A DNA stretch of 64,000 bases, from contig JAMXBD010000013.1 in the NCBI GenBank assembly GCA_024138025.1, forward strand, positions 2,728,001-2,792,000, given 5' to 3'. The translations under genes were made by a program, and so were the position numbers. This stretch comes from Combretum micranthum (Eukaryota > Streptophyta > Magnoliopsida > Myrtales > Combretaceae). The notes beneath the pieces are model-generated. The model did not search any database and had not been told where the DNA came from. It saw nothing but the letters and a program-made list of their open reading frames with translations. This document shows positions 11,776-23,779 of the stretch, piece after piece (the stretch's first letter is position 1; every line of letters starts with the position of its first letter).

Positions 11776-14700
11776 ATATGCTATCATACACGTGACGTGA
11801 GCAGAGATCAATGTCGCAAAGTCTCAGGTCAAGAGGAATCGGTTGCCTCGGATTTTCACAAAGTTCATGTCCTGGAGTAGCACGAAATAAGTAGGGTTAA
11901 TTTATTGTTGCTGCAAAGGAAGTCTTGGCGGCAAGACATCAATACTCCTTAAAAAAGGAAAATACCCAAAATAAATTTTTTTTTTTTTTAATTCTTAAGG
12001 GGAATTTTGGTAGCATGATTAGGTTGCTATTTTTTAGTTTAAGAGGCTACATTTGAATGAAGAAGTTAGCTCAGGGGAAGGGAACGGGGGATAAATTTTA
12101 TCCACTTTCATTTTTGAATGTAAAAAGCACGTAGGTATAGCAAAAGAAACATCTCCTTTTTCATTTTCTGTGTTGTGCTTAATGTTATTTTATTTATCCA
12201 TATATTATGCCATGTGAACCGATTCATCCTGGCATCATTTTCTTTGGAATATGAATTTAGTCTGCATTCATTTTTCCGTAACAATTCTTTCATATATTTA
12301 TGTTAGTTTTACATACTGTCTTTCCAATATAACATATTGATAAACCTGCTCAAAATGTCCTCAATGATATTTTCATTAAATGTTATGGAGAATGACACCA
12401 AAACACCGTCTTTACAAATTCCTTTTTTTTAATTATTTTTTTAATATTTTTACCCTAATAATAAAACTCTTCAATTTAGCCATATAACCACATGAAATAT
12501 CCCACACCCATCCTCTAATTTTTGAAGTTTTTAAATTAGATTTTTTTTTTTCAAAATTTTGAATAACTTATAAAATATTCTAAATCGGCTTAAGATATCA
12601 TCATCATCCATCTAAATTTATTTAGATGAAGCTTAATCCATGATCGATGTTATGCTAGTTTCATGAATTCCTCAAAAGATGAGCAGAGATTCATATATAC
12701 AATGAATTTTTTTACATTGTCATATAACTAATTAATTTGTTGCCATGTTCTTCATTAATTTTGTAGGTTTATGATGAGCTTTTTGGTTATTATTATCTGA
12801 GTATTCATGAGGTCAATATTTCAATAATAGATAACATTTTATGTCATTATGTATCCAATTTTCAACTTTTCACTTTTTTATTTTTTCTTGCACACGTATT
12901 ACAACTGCATCATCTACTTATTATTTATTAAGTCAATTCCCCTTTATTCAACTCCAATATTTATCATATCGAATTTAGATTTTGAAAACTGATAACACAT
13001 AAGAACGTGACCATAATTTTTGAAAACCGAATGTGACCATATAATAAACATACATTAAGATATGGTAGTTTATAGAAGTTATTGCTCCATATTTTAGTGA
13101 AAGTGTCCATCTATTGCTTTGACTTTTGTGAAAGTGTCCATCTATGTATTATCTGACAAAGTGGAATAGTTTTTATGCGGTTTTTCTTCTCCCTTTTTTT
13201 TTTTTTTTTTCTCTTTTGCTATATCTCATAAGAAATTCATTTAATCCCTTAAATTTTCGAGAAGGAGCAAAGAAAATAATGCATAAAGACAAAATCTTGA
13301 TCTTACTTCATTTATTTGATTGTGATAATGGCAGCATGTTTATGCGTATATGAAGAAACGGGTAAATTTTAATTAATTATAAAAAATTTTCAGTATAAGA
13401 ATGACTACGTTTAAAAGTTTCTCAGTTTTATTTGGGTGCTTTCTCTAGTATTATATTGGTATGCTACAATTGGTCAAAACATCTTAGTTTAAAATTTTAT
13501 TTGACTGAAGACTTTAAGTACATTCCATTCTGCAGGGCATGTATTTTCATTTTATGTTCAAAAGCTCGGTAAAAGTTTTCATGTTTTGTTATAAAAACAA
13601 TACCTCTTTTTATATATGATCGGATTCGTTAGAATGTGCTTCGATTTACATAATCATGCATTATGCTTTTTTGCCATGACTTTGGAATTTACCTATATTT
13701 TTATGTTTGCAGAGAGAATCAAGATGTATGTGCAAGAAGTGCATCCTTTTTTCCAATTTGTTACACCGTTTGAACCATTGGAAGAGAAGCATGATTGATT
13801 ATACAATTTATTTGCTATTAACACCTATTATTTCTCTTTGAGCTATCACAAAAGTTCAAGATTTAAATTAAATATTTTTCATTATGCTATCCAGACAAGA
13901 TGAATTGAATTTTCTACTTTAGTTTATTTTGAATTTTAGACTTCAAATTATTCGTAACTATGACTCATATGTAAACTCTGGTACATCATTTATCCAAAAA
14001 AATGAAAAGAAATATCACTAGGTTATGCTATAAGATTTATGTTACCAAATCAAGTACTTTTGGAGTTGCCAAAAAGAATAGGCAAAAATTTTTTATATCT
14101 CTATATTTAAAAGTTTTTTATTGATCTCATACTCTTTATTTTTTTTTATTGATCTAATTTTGAAATATGACATGTATGATGCAGTAATTTTCATGCCTAA
14201 TGTTTGTAAGATATAATGCTAACTAAATAAGATAATAGAATTTTTTTTTTTGCTTTAGTTTATTTTTGAGCCTAGACATCAAATCAATATATAAGGACAT
14301 GACCAATATGTAATTTGGATGTGTTACGATTTTTTTTTTTTTTTTTACTGCAACAGATAGTTATGATTTAACATTAGCTTTCGCAACGAATGTCCTAAAT
14401 CTATTTAATTTTTTTTTTTAATATTTGAGAACAATAAATGTGATTTGAACTCTAAAACATTATATTCGTTATCTAAAAAGGAAGAACTTCAGAACAAGGT
14501 ATTTCACTCGAAAGAACCAACCTAAAAATTTAATGTGTTTGCAAGATGAATTGAAAGGAGGTGCATGAATAACTAATTAGAACACATAATTCCGAGTTGT
14601 CAGCACCAATACACACCCATATAAGCATTGCCATCGGCAATTCTATTAGAATAGGCAGATGAATCACTACATTATCTCTTTTGGAGCTTTTATGGTCCAT

Positions 14701-14796
14701 TGATAGGACCGTCTAGTTAACCATTTAACAAAGGTATCAAACAAGATAACAATCTAATAGGGCAAATTACACTAAAAGGTATTAATATTTGGGGGT
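11776..14796. other. Intergenic DNA, no supported gene
   Basis: AT-rich sequence with T-runs (11981-11990, 13194-13210, 14331-14346). 11790-11950 is more GC-rich than its surroundings but has no long frame. The short open frames at 13144-13353 and 13616-13798 have no domain and run through homopolymers. A palindrome GGTCC-n-GGACC at 14694-14710 recalls the hairpin repeats elsewhere. Confidence 0.5.
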
Positions 14797-15130
14797 GTTG
14801 TAGAATGATAATGGTGACATTGTGAGTAGGTTCTGCCATACCATTGCATGGTCCTCCCATTAGTAGAAGCTTCTGAAAAGTGCCTAGAAATGAACTTCCC
14901 CAGAGTGATTTTTGAATCGAACTCCTTCATTGCTATTAACTTTACTAACTCTACTATTTTATGTCCTTCAGCAACTTTCTATAGTTTTTTAAAGGATAAT
15001 TTGTCAAGATTGGTGGAATATAAAGTATGTTATGTTCCTCGGAAGCAAATCTTTTTGCAGATAGAATTATAAGGTTAAGGTTGAGGGGATGGATCAAGAT
15101 CTTGCCTCTCTGGCATTTTGAATTTTTCCT
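14797..15130 (+). pseudogene. RNase H-like (RVT_3 type) domain relic
   Basis: The reading starts DNGDIVSRFCHTIA. After a frame change near 14845 it continues with VEASEKCLEMNFPRVIFES, which matches the strand-helix of plant RNase H-like domains found at the end of LINE ORF2 and in related host proteins. The frame then reads through KVCYVPRKQ. One base lower it becomes VPREANLFADRII, the conserved terminal 'VPREAN..AD' motif. Two frame breaks in about 110 codons show that it is dead. No reverse transcriptase lies upstream, so it is a 5'-truncated LINE tail or a fragment of a domesticated gene. Confidence 0.7.
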
Positions 15131-15677
15131 TGTTTCGCTTCTTGTTAAATTTCTCAAACTTTGACTCTTCTGTTGGAAGACTTGCTAACACGAAGGATCC
15201 TGGTTGGCCCAGAGGTAAAGTCTTATTTGTATTCTATTTGTTGGAAGTTTTAAGAAATGTTCTTACCCTACCAAAAAAAAAATCATGTGGAATTTTTCTT
15301 TTTGAATGTGTGCTAGATTGGTTTCCTTTCCACACAATCAATTGATTAATTTTACTCTTAACAACCCTCATTGGGAAATGTTCAACATTTACCACATTCA
15401 ATTATATTTTGAATATGTGTGATAAATTGTACCATGCATGATTTGTTAAGTTATTACATAAAGTATTAAGATGAAATGATGGTAAACAATTAATTGCTTA
15501 CTTATGCTTTATATCTCATGTGTCCAGCACCTCATTTAGAGCATGATTTAGCCTTTATCACATTAAATAAAACATCATTTAGCATATGATATCAACATTA
15601 TGAATTAAGAAAACATTTTTTAAGGTATTAGACCTATCATGGGTATACATATTGCTACCATTATTGCATTTCCTTAG
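15131..15677. other. Intergenic DNA, nothing recognised
   Basis: AT-rich sequence with no supported frame. The short frame at 15118-15345 overlaps the end of the RNase H relic and has no domain. Confidence 0.45.
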
Positions 15678-15866
15678 TTGGTTGCACATTCACATCAATT
15701 AAATGAAAGGAGTTTAAGAAATACTCCAATTGCGTTAGTTTTGCGTGGGAAAGATCATTGGAAATATACAATTTCTTCAAATCTTCACGGCTATCTCAAT
15801 TATTTTGTTGAGAGTGGATGGGCTCTATTTGAACATGGTCAAGTTATGCACATAAGATATTTATAG
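15678..15866 (+). pseudogene. Possible B3 DNA-binding domain scrap
   Basis: A 62-codon frame contains GKDHWKYTISSN, a 20-residue spacing, then FVESGWALFEHG. A W followed about 20 residues later by GW..F is typical of the second half of plant B3 domains (REM type). The first half, the expected D-F-L-V-F strand after the GW..F, and any surrounding exons are missing. The fit is weak and could be chance. Confidence 0.25.
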
Positions 15867-15877
15867 ATATGTTTGCG

Positions 15878-15955
15878 TGAACTTCTACGATCACGTCATG
15901 TATCATACCATTACTTATATTATAATTAAATTGATTATAAAAAAATAATGTGAAA
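15878..15955 (+). repeat. Short dispersed repeat shared with 48765-48838
   Basis: ACTTCTACGATCACG, then ATACCATTAC and TAAATTGATTATAAAA..AATAATGTG match the segment at 48765-48838 (ACTTCTATGTTCCC...AATTGATTATAAAATA). Both copies seem to belong to the hairpin-bearing MITE-like family. Confidence 0.5.
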
Positions 15956-15984
15956 AATATTATTGTATGTTTGCACTATATGAG

Positions 15985-16374
15985 AATATTTTTGTGGCAA
16001 TTAATTGTTTTGGTTTTGTCATTGGCAATATATTGTCTACTATTAACAAATTATTACTTTTATGTATTTGGAGATGAATTATTACTTTTATTACATTATC
16101 TTAACTAATCTCTACTTAATCATGCATGGTTTAATAGAAAAGTTTATGCCAAAGATCAGTTTGTTAAAAAATTTTTGGACTCCTCTTATCACGCATAATT
16201 GACTCAAACAAAGATACTTCATGTCACCTGCCAAAAAAGTCCTTTGAACATTTTCTTTCTGTGTAGATGACACTTGATGAGCTTCTTGTGGCAAATAATC
16301 TTCTGCTATGGTGGCGAAATTTCAGATACCTTGTCTCCCCTACTTCACCAAGGTTATGCTCGGCAGTTATTTCC
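15985..16374. repeat. Tandem duplication, unit 1 (about 390 bp)
   Basis: GAGAATATTTTTGTGGCAAT through TAACAAATTATTACTTTTATGTA is repeated at 16375-16463. The next part of the unit (TTTGGAGATG...TTCTTGTGGC, 16064-16303) is repeated at 18469-18691. Unit 1 is uninterrupted, so it preserves the empty target sites of the two LTRs that broke unit 2. Confidence 0.8.
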
Positions 16375-16463
16375 TAAGAATATTTTTTTGTGACAGTTAA
16401 TTGTTTTTGTATTTGTCATTGGCAATTAATTGTCTACTATTAACAAATTATTACTTTTATGTA
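16375..16463. repeat. Tandem duplication, unit 2, first part
   Basis: This copies 15985-16065 at about 85-90% by eye. It ends with ATGTA (16459-16463), the left target duplication of the next solo LTR. Confidence 0.75.
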
Positions 16464-18463
16464 TGAAATATCCAAAGTATAATTTAAAAAGAAATTTTAA
16501 TAAATTATATGGAGTGGTGGTTTGTTCATTAATGAGACTTTAAGTAAGGACATATTAGTCATGCCGGTATCTAATACACAATTTTGGACAACCTAGATTA
16601 GGGGATGACAACATATCATGATTATAATGAGGATAACCTAATCATACAGTGATAACGCTAATTTGTGAGGAAATTTTCGTAGAATTTCAAGGAGAAAGAG
16701 GTAGTTACGAAATAAACGTTTGAGAACTTGTGAGGATACGAAATAAAGACAAAAGGCAATGTAACTCTTATGTATTTTGTGTTTGATTATGAGTGTTAAA
16801 TGTAATATAGAAAGGTAGTGTAAGTTTTTGGTGTGGTTTTGCAGTTAAAAATATGTACATGGAAGTGTTTAAAATGACATCGGGATTGGAATCACGAAAA
16901 TTGGCAGAAGAAATGTTTTTCCAAAAAGTGCACGACCAATTCACAGCCTTGTATTCTTGGTCATGTACCTCTTTGTGGTTAAACAACATTTTTCTAGAAA
17001 TACATGGCCTATACACAAGCTCATGTATTTAACCATATTTCACTCTATGTTTTCAATGAGAAAAGGACATGAAAAGAACATGATATATACATAATCTCAT
17101 GTTCCTAGTTGTGTTCCCCTTGGTGATTTAAAAAAAAAAAAAGCCTAAAAAAGAACACATGGAGAATACAAAGTTGTGTATCTCCCCGTATATCCCTAGT
17201 GTACCCTTTTTGTTCTGCTTATATACCTCCCTGTGAAACTTTTTATGACTTGTTTTCTCCACCTATGTGATACATAACCCTATAGTCACTTGTGCACTAG
17301 TTTGTACATATTATGATATGCTAAAAATCACCTTTCTCTTGCCTAAAAATGACTAGGAACAGTTTAACTCTTCTTTTAAGAATTAAAGAATACTTTGAGA
17401 ACCTAGATGATAACAAGGTAAGGATGAATATAATAAGAATGTAGCAATAGTCAAATTAGATGTATACAAAACTCTAAGTGCCCTCGTTTTGTATAATTAA
17501 ATGGTGGATAACAGAAAAAGTCTAAGTACGTGTATTACCTTGGTTGATGCTTGTGTTTGTTAAGATAGTCTAATAACATGACTGATCACATATCCAACTC
17601 AAACTTGCTTGTTGCGTGTGCTTGGCTACAATCTAATTAAGAGTATCGGTCATGTCAATGTGGCATCGTGATGATCCTATGTGACGTTGTCCCTTATGAA
17701 ATTGCACTTGGAAAGGATTACAAGTAGACCTAGGAATGGACTCTTAGATTCTTTGACTGTTGGTTATCGAAGAATTCCCAACATCATATATATGTATTAT
17801 GTATATAAGCATAATGTCGGGATAATGAGTTGTCCCAATATTGATTGCTAGACTTAAATTAAAAAGAATAATTGGATTGTTTGTTGCATTAGAATTAGGA
17901 TTGTAGGTGACTAATTTATGCATCCACATGTGATTATGTTTTTAATAGTATTGTATTGGGCTTCGACTCGTTCTTTTTTTTTTTAAGTTCAGGTAGCACT
18001 CCTTATATGTTTGATCTCTTAGGATATGACATGATTGTGAGCTATAGGGATGACGCTGGCGATGAGGACTATCTAACTGATAAATAGACTAGTTATTTGT
18101 ATTGGAGATCCTCAATTATGCCCTATGTGATGGTAGTGTAGAATGAATGTTATATTAACTTGTATGTTGGTTTAGGAAGTAGACTATCTTACACTCAAGA
18201 ATAGTTGTTTATGTTTTTCTGATGGACTTATACCGAGTCATCCTTTACTATTGATAGTAGCAATGTGAACCTTAGGTTGTTGGTTGTGAGTATGTTTGGA
18301 ACTTATCCTTATTGATGTAATCCTCTATATGTGTATGTGATTTGGAGTTAATGAGTTTAAATATAAATATTAGTGAATATTAGCAGGTTATGAGCTTTAG
18401 TATGTCTACACTTAAGAGTAGATACGTGTTGGGCTATAAATGACCCATATTTAAGGCATTACA
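16464..18463 (+). mobile_element. Solo LTR, family A copy 2
   Basis: The repeat starts TGAAATATCC, ends GGCATTACA and is flanked by a perfect ATGTA duplication (16459-16463 and 18464-18468). It is exactly 2000 bp long. The empty site survives at 16055-16075. There is no PBS and no coding domain, so it is a solo LTR. It shares start, end and the 3' acceptor/mini-ORF block with the copies at 1248 and 18692 but is more diverged in the middle. Confidence 0.88.
17995..18087 (+). other. Conserved mini-ORF in LTR copy 2
   Basis: TTGGGCTTCGACTCGTTC, a T-rich tract and TTCAG|GT precede a 30-codon frame. Its end, YRDDAGDEDYLTDK, is acidic and is followed by a stop. The phase relative to the GT is the same as in copies 1 and 3. 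Confidence 0.45.
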
Positions 18464-18468
18464 ATGTA

Positions 18469-18691
18469 TTTGAAGATAAAATATTGCTTTTATTACATTA
18501 TCTTGATTGATCTCTACTTAATCATGCATGGTTTAATAGAAAAGTTTGTGTTGAAAGATTAGATTGTCGAAATATTTTAGACTCCTCGTACAGAGCATAC
18601 TTAACCCAAACAAAGATTTTTCATCCTACCTGCCAAGAAAGTCCTTTAAACATTTCTTTTTACATAGATGACACTCAATGAGCTTCTTGTG
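18469..18691. repeat. Tandem duplication, unit 2, second part
   Basis: This copies 16069-16301 (TTTATTACATTATCTT, AATCATGCATGGTTTAATAG, TGAGCTTCTTGTG). It ends with TTGTG (18687-18691), the left target duplication of the next solo LTR. Confidence 0.8.
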
Positions 18692-19675
18692 TAAATAGCC
18701 ATGAATTTCTCAAATTATATTTTATAAATATGTTATTGAAATTATATATGATTTTGAAATGTGATAAATGTGAATTATGTTGATGTATGAAAAATGAGTT
18801 GTGTTATTGTGTTAAAAATAATTAAATATCTTAGAATGATTAAATATTAAGTTCATAAATTTTTAAGTGTATTAGAATGTATGAAATATGATTAGAACAA
18901 GCTAGATTATGCATGTAATTAGATCGATTTGTAGCAGAAATTTTTGTCACAAATAAAGCCCAAGAGCACATTTAATTAACCAAAAAGCAAGCTTCATTAA
19001 TTAGCCAAATCCAAGCCAATCAAAGGACTTAATTAAGGCAGCCACTAAAGTCAACAAATGGATAAATATCAACTTTTGAAGTGCAAAATTCGTCCAAAAA
19101 TTTCAGACTACCATAACACATACCAAAAAGCTTCAAAACCCCATTTCTACTCTCTCAAAATCTATTCCATGTCCATGTACAATTAAACCCTTCATTTTCT
19201 ACAACTTAAACTCTCAAAGGCTTACAACAAGATTCTTAAACCAAGGCTCCAAGTCCAATGGTAAGTGTAATCCTCTTGCCTTATGTGTGTTTAAGTTAAG
19301 CTTTTGTTAGAATAGGGTTTATGTGCTAATTGGTGATAGAATGATTTTTATACATTGATGGTGGTTTGAGTAGAATTATATTGCTAGAGGAGTTTATAGT
19401 ATATGTTTTATATAAATTTAGAAGTGTGGAGATGATTGTGTTAGGATGGCTTTAGGATTGAGTAGTGTAAGGGGCATGTGGAATTGAAGTGCAAATTTTG
19501 TGTGATGTTGTAGTTGAGTGATTGATGGATTGAAGAGGAATTAATATTTGTTGAACGGTGTTAAGAACATATAACGAGTTTTGAGAAGCTTAGAATAAGT
19601 TTGGAGGATTTTTGAAATGAGTAAAATTTGTAAAGAATACAGGGGAATTCGTAAAAATCATGTGATTTTGTTCCA

Positions 19676-19962
19676 AGGGTCTACGCCGGCAATAGGCCGC
19701 CGGCGTAGTGTCCCACAAGGTCAACGTACATGAAAATGTTGCCGGTGTTGGGGGTATCCACAAGTGTGGACCAACCCTATGGAACTCTCGGAAATTTTTG
19801 AAAATTTGAAGCTGTAGTCTACATCGGCTCAAAGCCGCCGACGTAAACTAAAGGCTACCGGCGTATTTTTGAACGCTGCCAGTGATGGCAAGTGTAGCGT
19901 TGAGTTTTAGTGCATAGTGAATCGGTTCAATGCCGCCGGTGTTGAAGGCCGGCATGTCCCCT
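19676..19962 (+). repeat. GCCGGCG-rich island inside LTR copy 3
   Basis: GCCGCCGGCGTAG-like words occur about eight times in under 300 bp (TACGCCGGCAATAGG, GCCGCCGGCGTAG, GCCGCCGACGTA, TACCGGCGTA, GCCGCCGGTGTTG, GGCCGGCATG). The surrounding sequence is AT-rich. A similar island sits in both LTRs of the gypsy element at 30027. Confidence 0.75.
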
Positions 19963-20848
19963 GTAGTTTTCATTTTCAAAAACTTCCTCCAATATTTTCC
20001 AAAGCTTGATATATGATCAATTGAATATTGTATGATATTATATGATGTTTAAATGCTATGTTATGACTTTGTAATAATTTATTTGAATTTCTTTGATTAG
20101 TTATGTTTAAAACTACTTGATTAGTGCTTGAACTAAGTAAGAAATTCAATATTTTCTTATACAATGATAGATCCTCGCTTGGCTAACCCTATTAGTTTGC
20201 GAGCTATTTTAGGTAAGCAGTAACTTGCTTGATTCTTTGTTTAAGATAGACATTCTTTAAAATTACTTTAAATTAAGGAAAATTAATAATTTCTTGTATA
20301 AGTATCTTTTATACCGTTGAATCTGGTTCGGAAAGCAGTACCCTACTCATATTGGGGGTATGGTAGTTTTAAGCGCGATCCTTGTCATATTAAAATGACT
20401 TTCATAAGTGGTTCAGTGGGTAATTGATAGGGTATTCGGTATCGGTATAACACTTGCTTATTCTTGAAAAGATGTAATATGATTTAATTCAATGTTTATG
20501 GAAACACTTGAATTAGGTGATATTGTGGATTGAGTTAAGTAAAGTCGAGAAACGACTGAGAACCCTATATGAGATTACTTTTTCATTTTGGATGAAATTA
20601 TCTAGGAGATATGAGTATACGAGCTACTTATATTAACCCCCTGAGCGTCGTGATCGTTACTCAGGTTTCCCTAGAAATCCCTATTGTTTGGAGTTTGAAT
20701 ACTCCAGTATTATTTGGCTAACTAAAGATTAACTAATAATCTAATGGCTGTTGCATTTGCATTTAGTTTAAGTATGTGTAGATCACTTCGCATTTGTATT
20801 CGTTACTTGTGTACTGGGCCTTTGGCTCATATTTTAATTATTTCAAGT

Positions 20849-20926
20849 CACGATCAAGACGAGTTTTACGCAAATATGGGTTATGGTACCGACTTTGAGG
20901 ATTTCCTAAATGACCTGGAGGATTAG
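20849..20926 (+). other. Conserved acidic mini-ORF in LTR copy 3
   Basis: After GT at 20847-20848, in the same phase as the other copies, the frame reads HDQDEFYANMGYGTDFEDFLND and LED, then stops. DEFY, YG(S/T)DFE and FL(D/N)D match copy 1. The acceptor AG is AA here, so this copy would not splice normally. Confidence 0.5.
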
Positions 20927-21379
20927 ATATGACTATGCACCATGATGGAATTCCTATTTTGCAATAGACTAGTTATGGAATCTTTTGATGTTTATATTAG
21001 ATGATATAGGTTGAATTACCTTTTGTAGCTTTTATATAAGGCTTGTAAGAAGCCTTTGTTTGTAATATCTAAACGTAGCTATATGTTTATCTTTAACTTA
21101 TTTCCCTTTTAATATATGATAAATATGATGTTGTGTTTTTATTACAAGTTTTATAAAAATCAATAGTTTTCAAATTTAAGAGTTAAGTATTAAGAGTTTA
21201 GGCAAAAATATTTAAACACTTCTTCTAGGATAACCTTACATATAATTCTAGGTTATATACGGTTGGGGAACTGTTATCACCTGCTTTATTATGGGGGTGA
21301 TAGCGGGTCCTTACATTGTGGCAAGTAACTACCATGGAGTCCAACTTTCATATTCCTAGTAAGGCTACAAACGAACCAA

Positions 21380-21965
21380 GCTATTCGTAACTACTTGCTC
21401 GGCTCAACTGGAGCTCGATTAATAATTGAGCCCAAAGTAAAGCTCATCTATCTAAACAAGTCGAACTCAAGCTTTGATTTAGGCTTGCAAGTCAACTGAT
21501 AAATAGGTTTGTTAACAAGCTTGTTAATAAGCTCGTTAACAGATTTGTAAATTTTTTTTTTTACATGATATATTATCTATAACTATATAAAAAGCAACAA
21601 AAACTAATTTTATTTAATAATTATATATATTATAGAAATATTGATATATATATATATATATTATATTTTAGGTTTTAAAAAGGTGAAAAACGAGCTATCT
21701 AAATGAGTCGAGCTCGAACTTAAATTACAGGCTCAATAAAAGCTCACTAGGCTCAATAAAAAGCTTGGTTTAGCTTGAGCTCATTTCATAAACGAGCTGA
21801 GCTTCATTTCAAACCTAAGCACTTTTAATTAAACGAGCCAAGCTCGAGCCTAAATTTTAGGCTTATTAAAGCTACTTCAGCTCGAGCTCAAGCTCACTAA
21901 ATTTTAAACGAGCTAAGCTAGAGCCTTTAAAAGCTCGGCTTGACACTGCTCAGCTTGTTTGCAGC
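21380..21965. repeat. GAGCTCG-rich interspersed repeat
   Basis: AACGAGC, GAGCTCGAGC and AAGCTCACTA words in both orientations fill about 580 bp around an AT core (21545-21670). Similar sequences are at 60955-61380 and 61740-62060. This style of repeat is common in plant genomes. I see no coding region or clear terminal repeats. Confidence 0.6.
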
Positions 21966-22079
21966 ACTAATTTGTAGTCTTTTCTAGTTCACAAAGGATA
22001 CGCTTGGTTGCTACTTGAACTAGAGCAGACCCCTTGTTCCCAAAATGGGTTAGATGAGTCCTATGGCTCGATCACTTCA

Positions 22080-22445
22080 ATCTATGGAGTAAAAGGATAA
22101 TGGAATTCCAATTTAATAGAAATGTGATAGGATTATAATGGCTATTACAATGTCCACTTGGAATGAAAAATAAAACAAGTAATCATTGAAGTAAAAGATA
22201 AAATATCTATAATACCCCTTGTTTTTATTATAAAAAGATGATAGTTGTATATGTGATATATTCAAAACAGGGGTATTTATGACAAAATTAAAAAATAAAC
22301 CATTAAATGAAAATTCATGGGTATAAGGACATGAATTGTTATTATCCTCAAGTAAATATCATAATAGCAGTTTTACATAAAATGATGATGAAATGAATAG
22401 CTATTCATATCACATGAATGGAATATTATTGTTTCCTAACTTTTC
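22080..22445. mobile_element. MITE-like repeat, copy 1
   Basis: The repeat begins AAAGGATAATGGAATTCC and ends GAATGGAATATTATTGTTTCC, which are roughly inverted to each other. The middle (AAAATATCTATAATACC, CTTGTTTTTATTATA, TGTGATAT-TTCAAAACA) matches 52845-53115. It is non-coding. The superfamily is not decided. Confidence 0.6.
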
Positions 22446-23141
22446 TCTACTTAATCATGTGGTTTCATGGAATTAGTTTGTTAAAAAAAAAAAGGTTTTC
22501 CTAAATTCGTAATATTCAATATATTATAAAATTTATTTCAAAATACATTTTACGAAAGAGGATCCCAAACCTTAAATAGATGTGGGAAGCAAATTATAAA
22601 AGCTCTCATCTATCATATAGAAAAAAGGGAAAAAGGAAAAAAAGGCAATCATTTTCGTTACCGGTGTATTATATTCAGTTTTCTTGTGAGACGAGTCAAT
22701 TTTAAGTGGCATATTTCAAGATGTAATTATTTTGTAGAATGAATGTGAGTAGTAGTACATTGTATATTTCAAGGCATAATTATCTTGTAGAACAAATATG
22801 AGTGGTAGCACATTGTAAAGTTTAAAATATTATGCGATAAGTGTTTCGTGGGTTGTATTGCAAACACTTTTCAATGATGTGATGAAAACATTTTCCAAAT
22901 GTAATTTATGATTGAAAATATTGAATATGATTACTTTATTTACTTTCCTCAACTAGATGATGCGCATCAATAATTGAGATAATCATGAAGAATTTGAAGA
23001 AATTGTATATTATCAACTATCATTTATGTCACGGGACGAAAGTTTCTCCTCTCAAAGAGTTCTCATACAGCACTCAACCATTCCTCATATCATCTTGTTG
23101 CTAATCTGTTTAGCAAGCCAACCATATCGTCCCTGCTTTAC
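22446..23141. other. AT-rich intergenic DNA
   Basis: No supported frame. It contains a local repeat, CATTGTA-AGTTTAA / CATTGTATATTTCAAGGCATAATTATCTTGTAGAA, at 22700-22830. Confidence 0.45.
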
Positions 23142-23480
23142 CTAGGTTTGTTTTAAGCCCCACATTCTCATAAGAAGCGCCCTCTTGGCTTTGTCACGAT
23201 TCCCCATATCTTTGAAAGGTTCGACTATATCACCTGGTTTTACCTGCCTTGGCCTCATTAGAAGAGCGACATCAACTCCCAACCAGTTTTTTCTCAAGAA
23301 GCTAGACCCGCCTTCAGATATAACCCACACCCCGAACAAACCCTTTGTTGATGCCACCCTTAATACTATACGTCCAGGTTAAACACCCCCCAAGGTCCTC
23401 ATCTCAAACTGTGACATTTCCCACACAAAATTGATGCGGTTGAAACTCTTCTTAAACTCCTCTAAGCTAGTGAGAATGTG
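23142..23480 (-). pseudogene. Broken exon of an unrecognised plant protein
   Basis: On the minus strand a frame reads TSLEEFKKSFNRINFVWEMS, FEMRTLGGV, one in-frame stop (23379-23381), then PGRIVLRVASTKGLFGVWVI, GGSSFLRKNWLGVDVALLM, KPGDIVEPF and RALLMRMWGLK before a stop. About 110 codons have natural amino-acid composition and lie in an AT-rich desert, which suggests a real protein-coding origin. I do not recognise the family. No start codon, splice sites or neighbouring exons are evident, so it is a fragment. Confidence 0.5.
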
Positions 23481-23779
23481 CCACCAATGGAAGAAATACA
23501 ACAATGGTAGCAATAAATCTATCCATGGTAGGTATAGCTGCTTATATACTGTTTTGTTAATGCATAATGTTCATACCATATCCTAAATGATGTCTCATTT
23601 AATGTGATAAAGAATAAATTATTCACCATATGATGTACTTAGCACAAGAAATATAAACGGCACGCAAAATATATTTTTTCACTATGATTAAATTTTATAG
23701 CAATTAATTGTTTACCATCATTAATTATTATTACTTACATAACAATCATCTTCACTATGCTTTCAATGTCCGTTAAGTT
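23481..23779. other. Intergenic DNA, nothing recognised
   Basis: AT-rich non-coding sequence between the broken exon and the GGGTC-rich repeat. Confidence 0.4.

Larger units (their letters stand above)
18692..21315 (+). mobile_element. Solo LTR, family A copy 3
   Basis: The repeat starts TAAATAGCCATGAATT (TG probably lost), ends GGTCCTTACA and is flanked by a perfect TTGTG duplication (18687-18691 and 21316-21320). The empty site is at 16290-16305. It is 2624 bp. A leader-like C/A-rich block (18955-19258) is followed by GTAAGTGTAATC at 19261, a good splice donor. The 3' part has GTGTACTGGGCCTTTGGCTCAT, an acceptor-like TTTCAA|GT and a mini-ORF. There are no gag or pol remains. Confidence 0.88.

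Noticed and set aside
13144..13798. Two short plus-strand frames as small genes
   Set aside because: They run through a T-homopolymer and AT-rich sequence and have no conserved domain or promoter/splice context.
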